A DNA stretch of 26,639 bases, taken from the NCBI GenBank assembly GCA_007125455.1, contig SLDE01000065.1:1-26639 (forward strand). Direction: 5' to 3'. The stretch is from Ectothiorhodospiraceae bacterium. Lineage in GTDB: Bacteria; Pseudomonadota; Gammaproteobacteria; Thiohalomonadales; Thiohalomonadaceae. This document shows positions 1 through 7,191 of the stretch, piece after piece. Made by a program: the position numbers and the translations under genes. A model generated the notes under the pieces. That model was not told the DNA's origin, made no database searches, and saw nothing but the letters and a program-made list of their open reading frames with translations. Each line of letters starts with the position of its first letter. Position 1 is the stretch's first letter.

Positions 1-102
1 CGCAAAGTGCGTCAGTACCTGGCGATTCGCCAGGGCGCAGTTGATACCGGCCCGCATGGCCCGCAGGTAACGCTCCCCGAGCGCCGAATCCAGCCTTGGA
101 TC
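1..102 (-). pseudogene. RtcB-family RNA ligase fragment, cut at about 93-102 and running off the left edge
   Basis: Read on the minus strand from about 102 to 1, one frame gives DPRLDSALGERYLRAMRAG followed by INCALANRQVLTHFA. This resembles the conserved RtcB segment (SPEGQ.YL.AM..A.NYA..NR in the family), which lies roughly two-thirds into the protein. RtcB joins RNA ends with 2',3'-cyclic phosphate or 3'-phosphate to 5'-OH in a GTP and Mn-dependent reaction. The upstream part of the gene should lie at higher coordinates, but the frame meets a stop at about 133-135 and the DNA there encodes a histidine kinase on the other strand. The rest of the gene, if present, is left of the window. Recognition rests on about 34 residues, so the family call is good but not certain. 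Confidence 0.6.
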
Positions 103-539
103 TCGCTGACTTTCTTGAGGAATCTTATCTGCTTAATAAGCCCTTGCTTGATCACAAGAACATTCAGGCAGATATAGTCTGTGAAAGCGATGATTTTGGT
201 TATTTCGATCGTGACCTGATGGCTGGTGTTATTAATAACCTGGTGACTAACGCGGCGCGTTACAGCAAGCAGTGTATCAGCCTCAATGCGGCGTTTGAGG
301 ATGGCTATCTGTGTTTATCGGTTGAGGATGATGGGCCTGGATTCCCGGAGCGGATGCTAAATACAGATTTTGAAGGGGATGATGCACTGGATATGGTTTC
401 CGGGCATACCAAGCTGGGCCTGTTCTTTTGTACGATGGTAGCACGTCTGCATAATGTCGGCGGCCGTCAGGGTTTTATTAAGCTAGATAACCATAGCCGC
501 TTAGGGGGCGGTTGTTTTACTATCCATCTTCCTCAGTAA
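96..539 (+). pseudogene. 5'-truncated sensor histidine kinase, HATPase domain only
   Basis: The frame encodes the ATP-binding half of a sensor histidine kinase. An N-box (NNLVTNAARYS) lies at about residues 47-57, a G1 motif (VEDDGPGFP) near 76-84, a G2-like GHTKLGLFFCTMVARLH near 103-119, and the end GGGCFTIHLP is typical. Before the N-box there is only a short piece of the linker that normally follows the dimerisation helices. The phospho-accepting His and any sensor region are absent. The frame is closed by a TGA at 42-44, and bases 1-95 read as RtcB on the other strand. The annotated start is a TTG without a visible ribosome site. It is best read as a remnant at a rearrangement junction. 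A free-standing HATPase (anti-sigma-like) protein is possible but less likely. Base composition is lower in GC than the metabolic genes further right. Confidence 0.75.
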
Positions 540-948
540 TCGCTCCTGGGTCAGGTTCTCACGTTTTGGCATGTGCCCCTTCTTTCTGCGTGACTGTTGT
601 GCTGGATTTTTTGGCGGTGCTTGCGATGATGGTGAGCGTTTAGGCGCATGATTGCCTTGCTATCGGCCTGAAGAACGACACGCCGCCCAGATGCCTTTTC
701 CTTCGAATCTCGCCCCTCGAAGCCCGTAACTGCTCGCCCCCTTCATCCCCTCTCCCCCATTGGGGGAGAGGGGGCGAGCAGATGCCGAACCCCATCCCTG
801 ACTTTTCGCCCTTATCTGCTATCTTTAATTTGATTGACTGCTGCGGCGGCTGTTTTGCTGTGTTTGTCTTTCATCTGGCGGGGTTCGCTGTTGGCGTCTG
901 GTTCGCCCCATCATATTCGGTTTGGTAACACGATACTTGGGTAGCGAT
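540..948. other. 409-base intergenic stretch without a convincing gene
   Basis: Between the kinase remnant and the hemerythrin gene I see no coding frame that resembles a known family. The short minus-strand frame across 825-1154 mostly overlays the hemerythrin gene and has no recognisable sequence. The one clear structure is the GC-rich hairpin at 731-780. A convincing promoter for the hemerythrin gene could not be picked out. Confidence 0.6.
731..780. repeat. Long GC-rich imperfect hairpin
   Basis: The right arm GGGGGAGAGGGGGCGAGCA is the reverse complement of TGCTCGCCCCC plus TCTCCCCC on the left. The left arm carries a 9-base bulge (TTCATCCCC) and the apical loop is only about three bases (ATT). 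There is no T-run on either side, so a simple intrinsic terminator is not favoured. It looks like a dispersed palindromic (REP-like) element, but whether it recurs in the genome cannot be told from this window. Confidence 0.65.
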
Positions 949-1536
949 ATGATTGAATGGTCTGCGATATTTGAAACAGGCATCCCGGTTGTGGATGAGG
1001 AGCACAAGCAGCTTTTCAGGATGCTTAACCATATGGCCGCGGAGGTGGGGAAGGGTGAGCAGAATGAAGATAGCCTAAATGAATCGCTTGATAGCCTGAT
1101 GGCATATTCCGAGCAGCATTTTATGGATGAAGAAAAGATAATGATGCAGCACAAGATCGATAACCGGCATTTCCTCTTGCAGAGGATGGAGCATCAGTCA
1201 TTTATCTATGATGTTACGCGTATGCGTTCGGAGGTGTTGCTGGATGATAGCATCACCGATAGGTTCGAAAAGCTGGTGAAGTTTGTGGCGTCCTGGTTGA
1301 TTTACCATACGCTGCGGACCGATCAGTTGATGGCCAGGCAGGTCGAGGCCATTGTGCATGGTCAGTCGCCGGAGCAGGCGTACGAGACGGCTCTGCATAG
1401 CGCGTTGGACCCTGCGGTCGGCAATAAGGTGCTGGATGCGGTGCTGCATCTGTGGACCGAGGCGGTGGAAAGGAATCAGCTGCTGGAACAAAAGCTTAAG
1501 CGGCAGATTTTGCAAGGTGGCACGGCGGAGAACTGA
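949..1536 (+). CDS. Bacteriohemerythrin-like protein with an altered iron ligand
   Basis: A hemerythrin-fold four-helix protein of 195 residues, likely cytosolic and able to bind O2 or sense it through a di-iron site. The order of motifs fits: W4 and GIPVVDEEHK with H19, HFMDEE with H57 and E61, then DNRHFLLQRMEHQSF, then WLIYHTLRTD with H120 and D125. In the related group with a D-x-R-H stretch, the next helix carries HxxxH. Here the first of these is Gln78 (codon CAG) and the second is His82, with another His at 74. The di-iron site may therefore be altered. About 65 residues beyond the fold form a probable helical tail. The ATG at 949 is preferred over an in-frame TTG at 922 because the fold begins right after it. 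No strong ribosome site is seen. Confidence 0.85.
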   Translation: MIEWSAIFETGIPVVDEEHKQLFRMLNHMAAEVGKGEQNEDSLNESLDSLMAYSEQHFMDEEKIMMQHKIDNRHFLLQRMEHQSFIYDVTRMRSEVLLDDSITDRFEKLVKFVASWLIYHTLRTDQLMARQVEAIVHGQSPEQAYETALHSALDPAVGNKVLDAVLHLWTEAVERNQLLEQKLKRQILQGGTAEN

Positions 1537-1668
1537 TCCGGTGCGCCGGGACATCAGCTCTCATGCCCTCGTCTTGATGTGCCTTTGGGGCGGTAGAGTT
1601 GCGGTAGCACGCGCTATTGGTTAGATTCGATTAGGTTTTCCGTATCACACACCCTGCTGGAGTCTGCC

Positions 1669-2127
1669 ATGTTGCGATCCGTTCTGTTGCTGTTTTCCCT
1701 TCTCCTGGCGTTACCGATCCTGGCGGATGCGCCAAAGGATTATCCCTTTCTGCCATTCGATGAAGCCATGAGCCAGGCGCAGGCGGAAGGGAAGCCGGTG
1801 TTTGTCTATTTCGGTCGCTACGGCTGTGGCTATTGCGAGCTCACCAATAAAGAGGCGTTTTCGCAGCCGGAGGTGCGTGAGCGCTACACCCAGCACTATG
1901 TGCTGGCCTATGTGGATGCGGAAAGTGGCAAGCGCTTGCGTCTGCCCAGCGGTGAGCGCATTACCGAGCGTGAGTTGGGCACCCGCTATAACGCCTTCGC
2001 TACCCCGGTTTTCTCCTATCTGGACAGCAATGGCACGGCGAGACATCGTCTGATTGGGGCGCAAACCAAAGAGGCCTTGCTGGAGGCGGATGAAGTGGCA
2101 CGTGCCAAGCTCGCCGGGGGGGAGTAG
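1669..2127 (+). CDS. Exported thioredoxin-fold protein with a CGYC active site
   Basis: A 152-residue protein with an N-terminal signal peptide (hydrophobic residues 4-18, likely cleavage near ADA) and one thioredoxin domain. The active site is GCGYC (Cys53 and Cys56), and the cis-proline loop is ATPVF (Pro113). It resembles the SoxW/thioredoxin_2-like periplasmic proteins and is probably a reductase or disulfide-handling protein outside the cytoplasm. The next gene starts three bases after its stop, so the two are almost certainly co-transcribed, which suggests the propeller-like neighbour could be its client or partner. The specific substrate is not evident. The signal peptide and CxxC are seen directly; the role is inferred. 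Confidence 0.85.
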   Translation: MLRSVLLLFSLLLALPILADAPKDYPFLPFDEAMSQAQAEGKPVFVYFGRYGCGYCELTNKEAFSQPEVRERYTQHYVLAYVDAESGKRLRLPSGERITERELGTRYNAFATPVFSYLDSNGTARHRLIGAQTKEALLEADEVARAKLAGGE

Positions 2128-2130
2128 GTC

Positions 2131-3348
2131 ATGCGTGGGCTTTTTCTACTGGCCTCTGCCCTGCTGCTGTCTACCGCGGTGGTTGCGGAGTGGGAATTTA
2201 CCGCGCCGGTGACGATCAGCGAGCAGGGCAGTGAGCGATTTTTTCACCATTTGGAGTCTTCCGGGCGGCGCAATATTGCAGTGTCGGGCGATACGGTGGC
2301 TGTGGCCTGGGAAGATGATCGTGATGATACGCCGCGGATCTATCTGGCGCGCAAGGGGATGGCGGATACGGATTTTTCACCCGCGATGCGGGTAAGCGGC
2401 GACGGGGAGGCATTTGAGCCGACCTTGGTGGCCTTGACAGGAGAGCGCTTTGCTCTGGCCTGGGAGGAAGATGCCCAGGTGAAAATGCGGATCGTGAGCG
2501 CCCATGGCATGGGGCCACTGATTGCGGTTGCCGAGGGTGAATCGCGTCAGCCGAGTTTGCATTACGGGGATGGAGAGCTGCGCCTTGTGCTGGCTGAGCA
2601 AGAAGGACGCCTGTCGCGCATCTACTACCACCGCTTCGAGGTGGTCGGCGAGAGCGGGCTGAAGCGAAGCCAGCGTTGTGCGGTGGACGCCGTACCGCCG
2701 GAGGATCAGCAGTTCTATCCGACCCTTGCCCGACAGCAGGGCTTGACGGTCGTGGCCTGGGAGGATCGCCGCCCCGGTCATACCGTCATCATGGGCGCTG
2801 AGAGTGTGCCAGGCCAGGCCTGTGGCTTTCGTGAGCCGGTGCGCGTGAGTTTGCCGCCGGAAGGTGCGGAGGCGGCAGCCTATGGCAGCGGCCACGGTGT
2901 CGCACGGGTGGCGCTGTCCAGCTATGGCCGTGAGGGGGTTTATGCGGCCTGGGCCGATAAGCGTGACTATCGCGAGGGCTACTCGATCTTCGGTGCGCCC
3001 TGGCGCGTAAAGCAGGGTTTTGCTGCCAACGAAGTGGTTCAGGACGCGTTCGGTGGTGTGGCGAAACAGTGGCATGCCACCCTGGCCGGTGATGGCCACG
3101 GGCGGCTGGTGGCTGCCTGGAGCGATGAGCGTGATGGTGACTCGGATGTGTTGTTGAGTTGGTATCGGGATGGGCAGTGGAGTGATGATCTTGCTCTGCC
3201 CGGTGGCTCGGGGCCTGGCGTACAGCAGCACCCTAGCATCACCCTGGATAGCGCGGGCAGGCTGCATGTCGCCTGGGTAGAGCGTGATGAGATTGGTGGC
3301 CCGACGCGATTGCGTTATACCGTGAGCCGTTGGCGTTCGTCCAATTAA
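2131..3348 (+). CDS. Exported six-repeat beta-propeller-like protein (BNR/sialidase-like fold), function unknown
   Basis: A 405-residue protein with a signal peptide (residues 1-19, ending VVA before EW). A repeat of the type (V/A)AW-acidic-acidic-R occurs six times, centred on Trp60, 111, 210, 274, 330 and 382, for example VAWEDDRDD, VAWEDRRPG, AAWADKRD and AAWSDERDGD. Such evenly spread W-E/D-D-R blocks are typical of propellers of the BNR/sialidase-like group, so a six-bladed fold is likely. Catalytic sialidase residues cannot be assigned and enzymatic activity is not claimed. There are few Cys (C183 and C231), compatible with one disulfide made or reduced by the adjacent thioredoxin-fold protein. 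A GGGAG ribosome site precedes the ATG, three bases after the upstream stop. Confidence 0.7.
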   Translation: MRGLFLLASALLLSTAVVAEWEFTAPVTISEQGSERFFHHLESSGRRNIAVSGDTVAVAWEDDRDDTPRIYLARKGMADTDFSPAMRVSGDGEAFEPTLVALTGERFALAWEEDAQVKMRIVSAHGMGPLIAVAEGESRQPSLHYGDGELRLVLAEQEGRLSRIYYHRFEVVGESGLKRSQRCAVDAVPPEDQQFYPTLARQQGLTVVAWEDRRPGHTVIMGAESVPGQACGFREPVRVSLPPEGAEAAAYGSGHGVARVALSSYGREGVYAAWADKRDYREGYSIFGAPWRVKQGFAANEVVQDAFGGVAKQWHATLAGDGHGRLVAAWSDERDGDSDVLLSWYRDGQWSDDLALPGGSGPGVQQHPSITLDSAGRLHVAWVERDEIGGPTRLRYTVSRWRSSN

Positions 3349-3375
3349 TATCTATATGATGTCGAGGATCAACCC

Positions 3376-4128
3376 ATGCGTTTACAAGATAAAAATATTC
3401 TGATCACAGGTGCCGCCAGTGGTATTGGCCTTGCTTCGGTGGAGCGTTGCCTGGCCGAAGGGGCGAATGTGATGATGTCGGATCTGCCCGACAGTAAAGG
3501 GCAGTCCTTGGCAGCGGAGCTGGATGCGAAGTATGCTGGGCGTTGTCTGTTTGCGGCGGCGGATGTGGTTAATACGGCGGAGGTGGATGCGCTTTTGCAA
3601 GCGATGCAGACCGAGTTAGGCAGCGTCGACGGTGTGTTCAATAATGCCGGGGTCGGTGCGCTGTCTCCTTCCACTACGATGTCTGATGAAGACTTTCAGC
3701 GCATCATTGACATCAACCTTACGGGTGTATTCCGGGTGGCGCGCGCGGCCTTACGTCGCATGGAAAAACAGGGCAGTGGCAGTATTGTCAACTGCGCCTC
3801 CATTCTCGGTGTGTTTGGGCAGTCGCAGACGGCTGCCTATACTGCCGCCAAAGGCGGGGTGGTCAATATGACGCGCGCACTGGCGCTGGAGTACGCCGCC
3901 CAGGGGATTCGCGTGAATGCCATCGGGCCAGGTTATATCGATACGCCGTTACTGGATGCGCTGGATGATGAGATGAAGCAGTTTTTGGTGAGTATGCATC
4001 CACTTGGTCGGCTGGGGCGCGCAGAGGAGGTGGCCAATGCCTTTTTGTTCCTGGTAAGCGATGAGGCCAGCTTTGTTACCGGGGCGCACCTGATGGTCGA
4101 TGGGGGCTTTACTGCGGGCAAATCGTGA
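3376..4128 (+). CDS. Short-chain dehydrogenase/reductase (classical SDR)
   Basis: A full-length 250-residue classical SDR. The Rossmann glycine motif TGAASGIG is at 11-18, an acidic Asp36 at the end of strand 2 suggests NAD rather than NADP, Asp63 follows (AADV), NNAG is at 89-92, and the catalytic set is Ser142, Tyr155 and Lys159 (YTAAK). The C-terminal PGYIDTPL and VTGAHLMVDGG stretches are also typical. It should oxidise or reduce an alcohol/ketone in the cytosol; the substrate cannot be read from sequence. A GAGG ribosome site lies nine bases before the ATG. It follows the propeller gene by 27 bases and is followed by the acetyltransferase gene after 56 bases, so a shared transcript is possible. 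Confidence 0.92.
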   Translation: MRLQDKNILITGAASGIGLASVERCLAEGANVMMSDLPDSKGQSLAAELDAKYAGRCLFAAADVVNTAEVDALLQAMQTELGSVDGVFNNAGVGALSPSTTMSDEDFQRIIDINLTGVFRVARAALRRMEKQGSGSIVNCASILGVFGQSQTAAYTAAKGGVVNMTRALALEYAAQGIRVNAIGPGYIDTPLLDALDDEMKQFLVSMHPLGRLGRAEEVANAFLFLVSDEASFVTGAHLMVDGGFTAGKS

Positions 4129-4184
4129 GGGCCCAGGTCTGGGTGGGGCAATCCGCCCGCCTCAACGCCCGAAGGAGGAGATAA

Positions 4185-4769
4185 ATGGAGCTGATACAAC
4201 TTGGCGGCAGGGAGCTGACCCCCTATGTGGATACCCTGGCCAGGCTACGCATTACGGTGTTTCGTGAGTATCCCTATCTGTACGATGGCGACTTGGCCTA
4301 TGAGGCGGGATACCTGCAAACCTATATGCGCTCTGCGGGGGCGATCGCGGTGCTTGCGCTGGATAAGGGCCAACCGGTGGGGATGTCTACCGGGGTGCCG
4401 ATGGCCGATGAAGAGTTGGCCTTTCGGCAGCCGTTCCTGGAGCGGGGGATCGATACCGCGCAGCTGTTTTACTGCGGGGAGTCGGTGCTGCTGCCCGCCT
4501 ATCGGGGGCATGGGGTCTATCGGCGCTTTTTTGAGGCCCGCGAGTCCCACGCCCGTGCGCAAGGCTTTAAGCAGATCGGTTTTTGTGGTGTGCTGCGCGC
4601 GGCGAATGACCCGCGACGCCCGCCAGACTATCAGCCGCTTGACCCTGTCTGGCGGCACTTTGGTTACCGGCCCGAGCCAGGACTGCTCGCCACCTTCCCC
4701 TGGCGCGAGATCGGAGCAACAGGGGAGAGTGAACACAGCATGCAGTTTTGGCTAAAGGCGCTGGAATAG
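4185..4769 (+). CDS. GNAT-family N-acetyltransferase
   Basis: A 194-residue protein with the GNAT acetyl-CoA pyrophosphate-loop motif at about 99-114 (ESVLLPAYRGHGVYRRFF, core RGHGVY). An N-terminal strand-helix region with LRITVFREYPYLY and a later IGFCGVLRAAND strand complete the fold. It should transfer an acetyl group from acetyl-CoA to an amine on a small molecule or protein; the substrate is unknown. The ribosome site AAGGAGGAGAT just upstream is nearly ideal, so the ATG start is secure and strong translation is expected. It converges on the YjdM gene with a 49-base gap holding no clear terminator. Confidence 0.88.
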   Translation: MELIQLGGRELTPYVDTLARLRITVFREYPYLYDGDLAYEAGYLQTYMRSAGAIAVLALDKGQPVGMSTGVPMADEELAFRQPFLERGIDTAQLFYCGESVLLPAYRGHGVYRRFFEARESHARAQGFKQIGFCGVLRAANDPRRPPDYQPLDPVWRHFGYRPEPGLLATFPWREIGATGESEHSMQFWLKALE

Positions 4770-4818
4770 AGGACTATCTTGAGCGGAAGGCCAGGCCACC
4801 ATGCCGGGCAATGCTTGC

Positions 4819-5157
4819 TCAACTCTTCTTGACGAACTCGGACTTAAGCTTCATCGGGCCGATGCCGTCGATCTTGCAGTCGATGTCGTGATCGCCCTCC
4901 ATCAGGCGGATATTCTTCACCTTGGTGCCGACCTTGACGACCAGGGATGAGCCCTTGACCTTCAGATCCTTGATCACCGTGACCGTATCACCGTCTTGAA
5001 GGGGATTGCCGTTGGCGTCCTTGAACAGCGGGGTGTCGTCGTTTTCTTCGACGGCCTGTTGCGGCCACTCGTGGGCGCACTCGGGGCAGAGGAACATCAT
5101 GCCGTCCTCATAGGTGTATTCGGAGCCACATTGGGGGCAGGGAGGGAGCGTCGTCAT
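4819..5157 (-). CDS. yjdM: YjdM/PhnA-family zinc-ribbon protein
   Basis: A small 112-residue cytosolic protein. The N-terminal zinc ribbon has CPQC (Cys7, Cys10) and CPEC (Cys24, Cys27). It is followed by the conserved PhnA-type domain with DANGNPLQDGDTVTVIKDL, KVKGSSLVVKVGTKVKNI and the end GPMKLKSEFVKK. The family was named from the E. coli phn region but is not a phosphonatase; its biochemical role is not settled. The frame is open further upstream (to 5319), but that extension would cross the purC promoter and coding start and has no family similarity. The ATG at 5157 gives the usual length. The gene is divergent from purC. Confidence 0.9.
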   Translation of the reverse strand: MTTLPPCPQCGSEYTYEDGMMFLCPECAHEWPQQAVEENDDTPLFKDANGNPLQDGDTVTVIKDLKVKGSSLVVKVGTKVKNIRLMEGDHDIDCKIDGIGPMKLKSEFVKKS

Positions 5158-5195
5158 TGAGGGGGCGTCCTGTTCGCTGATGGGGTGTTTGGTTC

Positions 5196-5204
5196 TGCTA
5201 TGAT
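5196..5204 (+). promoter_or_regulatory. Extended -10 promoter for purC
   Basis: TGCTATGAT fits the extended -10 pattern TGnTATAAT with one mismatch. No good -35 is seen at the normal spacing, as is common for extended -10 promoters. It lies in the 96-base gap between the divergent yjdM and purC genes. The assignment is from pattern only. Confidence 0.4.
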
Positions 5205-5253
5205 ACCAGAGTAAGTAAACCTTCGAATGCAACATGACGGGAGAAACGGCGAC

Positions 5254-5964
5254 GTGAGCGAGAATGATGTGATCTATTCCGGCAAGACCAAAGATATCTA
5301 TGCCCTGGCCAATGGCCATCTTAAGTTAGTGTTCAAGGACGATGTGACCGGCGAGAACGGGGTGGTTGATCCAGGTGCCAACTCGGTGATGGGCCAGATC
5401 CAGGGCAAGGGGCGGATGTCGCTGGAGATGACGCAGTACTTCTTCGAGAAATTTCACGCCGCGCACATTCCCACCCACCTGGTGTCGGTGGATGTGGCGC
5501 AGGGGGCGATGGAGGTGAAGCGTGCCGATCCGCCCGGTAAGGCGATCAGCGAAACCGGCGGGCTGGAGTTCATCTGCCGCCCACTGGCCTATGGTAGCTT
5601 TTTGCGTCGTTATGGCAAGTATGTGAAAGCGCCACTGCAGCCGCTGGATTATCTGGTGGAGGTGACACTAAAAGACGATGAGCGCGGCGATCCGCTGATC
5701 AACGACGACGCACTGGTGATCCTCGGCCTGCTGACCCGTGCCCAACTGGAGCAGGGCAAGGAGATGACCCGCCAGATCGCCACCATTGTGGAGCGGGATC
5801 TGCGCGACAAGGGGCTGACCCTGGTGGACATGAAGATCGAGGTAGGGTTGATCGGTGGCGAGGTGGTGCTGATCGACGAGGTCTCTGCCGATGCGATGCG
5901 GGTGATGGATGCCAACGGCAAGCAGCTGGATCACCAAGCCCTCTACTCGCTGCTGATCGGTTGA
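5254..5964 (+). CDS. purC: SAICAR synthase (PurC), non-typical subgroup
   Basis: Phosphoribosylaminoimidazole-succinocarboxamide synthase joins CAIR with aspartate using ATP in purine synthesis. The opening VIYSGKTKDIYA and LKLVFKDD, the middle FICRPLAYGSFLRRYG, the DDALVILGLL stretch and the nucleotide-site region near the end (VGLIGGEVVLIDEVSADAMR) all fit the family. The usual loop after FKDD is replaced by VTGENGVVDPGANSVMGQIQ, which marks a divergent branch of PurC. From the GTG at 5254 the protein is 236 residues, the usual length. That start is favoured because GGGAGA lies nine bases before it and the conserved fold starts at once. An ATG at 5227 would add nine unlike residues and lacks a ribosome site. 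It probably stands alone or with the small membrane gene downstream. Confidence 0.9.
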   Translation: MSENDVIYSGKTKDIYALANGHLKLVFKDDVTGENGVVDPGANSVMGQIQGKGRMSLEMTQYFFEKFHAAHIPTHLVSVDVAQGAMEVKRADPPGKAISETGGLEFICRPLAYGSFLRRYGKYVKAPLQPLDYLVEVTLKDDERGDPLINDDALVILGLLTRAQLEQGKEMTRQIATIVERDLRDKGLTLVDMKIEVGLIGGEVVLIDEVSADAMRVMDANGKQLDHQALYSLLIG

Positions 5965-5998
5965 GTGAGCTTGGCCGCTAGCCGGGTGGGTGCTGAGC

Positions 5999-6343
5999 AT
6001 GCTTGAGCGTATGCAGCGGCTTGCGCTGTGCCTGTGGCCCTGGCGCAGGCTGTTGCTGTTCGCTGCCGTGCTATCGCTGTTGCTATTGTCCTCCAGCCTG
6101 GCCTGGGGCTATCCAACGAGCGAGTGGACCATCCCCGCGCTGCTCGGCCTGCTGTGGTTCTTGCACCTCTACGGGCTGGCCCATGGCTTTGCTGGCCTGC
6201 CTGCCCCTCCAGCGCCAGGGAGCGGGCTCTTTGCCCGCTTGCGCCGCCGTTTGCTGCGTGGACTCTATTGGCTGCTGGCGATCATGACCCTGTTGATCAG
6301 CCTGGCGGTGGTGTTTACCTCGCTTCGCCTGCTACTGATCTAA
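5999..6343 (+). CDS. Small membrane protein of unknown function
   Basis: A 114-residue, strongly hydrophobic protein not recognised as a known family. Three membrane segments are visible: roughly residues 17-37 (LLLFAAVLSLLLL), 44-66 (IPALLGLLWFLHLYGLAHGF) and 86-112 (LYWLLAIMTLLISLAVVF). An arginine-rich loop (FARLRRRLLRG) between the second and third would lie in the cytoplasm. The ATG at 5999 is chosen; an in-frame GTG at 5990 would add three residues. The gene starts 34 bases after purC. Its TAA overlaps the stop codon of the convergent cvfB-like gene, so no terminator separates them. Confidence 0.6.
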   Translation: MLERMQRLALCLWPWRRLLLFAAVLSLLLLSSSLAWGYPTSEWTIPALLGLLWFLHLYGLAHGFAGLPAPPAPGSGLFARLRRRLLRGLYWLLAIMTLLISLAVVFTSLRLLLI

Positions 6344-7191
6344 TCCCCGTTTGCGCTGTCATCGTTCAGGTAGATCCCGTCGTCCTCGATGCGGATCAGA
6401 CGCTGCCTGTACAGTCCGCCGATGGCCTTTTTATAGGCCTTTTTGCTCATCCCAAACAGTTTGCTGATCAGCTCCGGTGGCGATTTGTCGTGGACCGCGA
6501 GAAAACCATCGCTTTGGCGTAGTTGGGCGAGGATGGTCTCGGCGTAGCGATCGCGGGTCTCCTGGCCGCCCTGCAGGGTCAGATCGATCTTGCCATCGGT
6601 ACGTACCCGTTTGATATAGCCACGTATCGACTGGCCAAAGCTTAGCCGTTCAAAGACCTCGTTTTCATACAGCACGCCCCAGTGGCCGTGATTGATGATC
6701 GCCTTGTAGCCCAAATCGGTGCTGTTGGCGATGATCAGATCCACCGCCTGGCCGACACGGTATTGGTGGGGTCGGTTGTCGTCGAGAAAGCGCTCGATGC
6801 GCGAGGAGGCGACGATGCGCCCGTCCAGTTTGTCGAGATAGAGGTAGACCAGGTAGTGTTTGTCCACACTCATCGGACGGTGTTGCTCGGCGAAGGGGAC
6901 CAGTAGATCCTTGTCCAGTCCCCAGTCGAGGAAGGTGCCAACGTGGGTATTGTCCACCGCCTGAAGGTAGGCAAACTGGCCCGGTAGCGCCTTGGGATGC
7001 TGGGTGGTGGCGACGGTGTGCCCTGCGGTGTCCAGGTAGAGGAAGACCCGCACGGACTCCCCTGGGGCCAGGTCATCGGGCAGGTGGCGTTTGGGCAGCA
7101 GGATCTCGCCCAGTTCATCGCCATCCAGCCACGCGCCGCTATCATCCAGGCGCTGTACCACCAGGCTGTGGTATTGTCCGATCTCGATCAT
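6340..7191 (-). CDS. cvfB: CvfB-like S1-domain RNA-binding protein
   Basis: A 283-residue cytosolic protein resembling CvfB/YitL. It starts with S1-like modules (YHSLVVQRLDDSGAWLD and GEILLPKRHLP; then VGTFLDWGLDKDLLVPFAEQ; then GYIKRVRTDGKIDLTLQ) and ends in a winged-helix-like region (ELISKLFGMSKKAYKKAIGGLYRQRLIRI). In Firmicutes the family binds RNA and affects virulence regulators; in proteobacteria the role is unknown. Its ATG overlaps the stop of the upstream gene in a TCAT (ATGA on the minus strand), so the two are probably coupled in translation. The frame could extend upstream to 7389, but that part lies inside the preceding gene. Confidence 0.85.
   Translation of the reverse strand: MIEIGQYHSLVVQRLDDSGAWLDGDELGEILLPKRHLPDDLAPGESVRVFLYLDTAGHTVATTQHPKALPGQFAYLQAVDNTHVGTFLDWGLDKDLLVPFAEQHRPMSVDKHYLVYLYLDKLDGRIVASSRIERFLDDNRPHQYRVGQAVDLIIANSTDLGYKAIINHGHWGVLYENEVFERLSFGQSIRGYIKRVRTDGKIDLTLQGGQETRDRYAETILAQLRQSDGFLAVHDKSPPELISKLFGMSKKAYKKAIGGLYRQRLIRIEDDGIYLNDDSANGD

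Noticed and set aside
922..948. TTG start for the hemerythrin gene
   Set aside because: It adds nine residues unlike the family; the ATG at 949 leads straight into the conserved W and H motifs.
825..1154. 109-codon minus-strand frame before and over the hemerythrin gene
   Set aside because: It is Ser/Cys-rich with no similarity and overlaps the conserved hemerythrin motifs on the other strand.
2377..3267. 296-codon minus-strand frame within the propeller-like gene
   Set aside because: The plus strand has a signal peptide, ribosome site and repeats; the minus frame has none of these.
4129..4184. GC-rich possible hairpin between the SDR and GNAT genes (GGGGC/GCCC)
   Set aside because: Arms are only four to five bases, with no T-run; it is too weak to call a terminator.
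5158..5319. N-terminal extension of YjdM
   Set aside because: It would run across the purC promoter and coding start; the conserved zinc ribbon begins right after the ATG at 5157.
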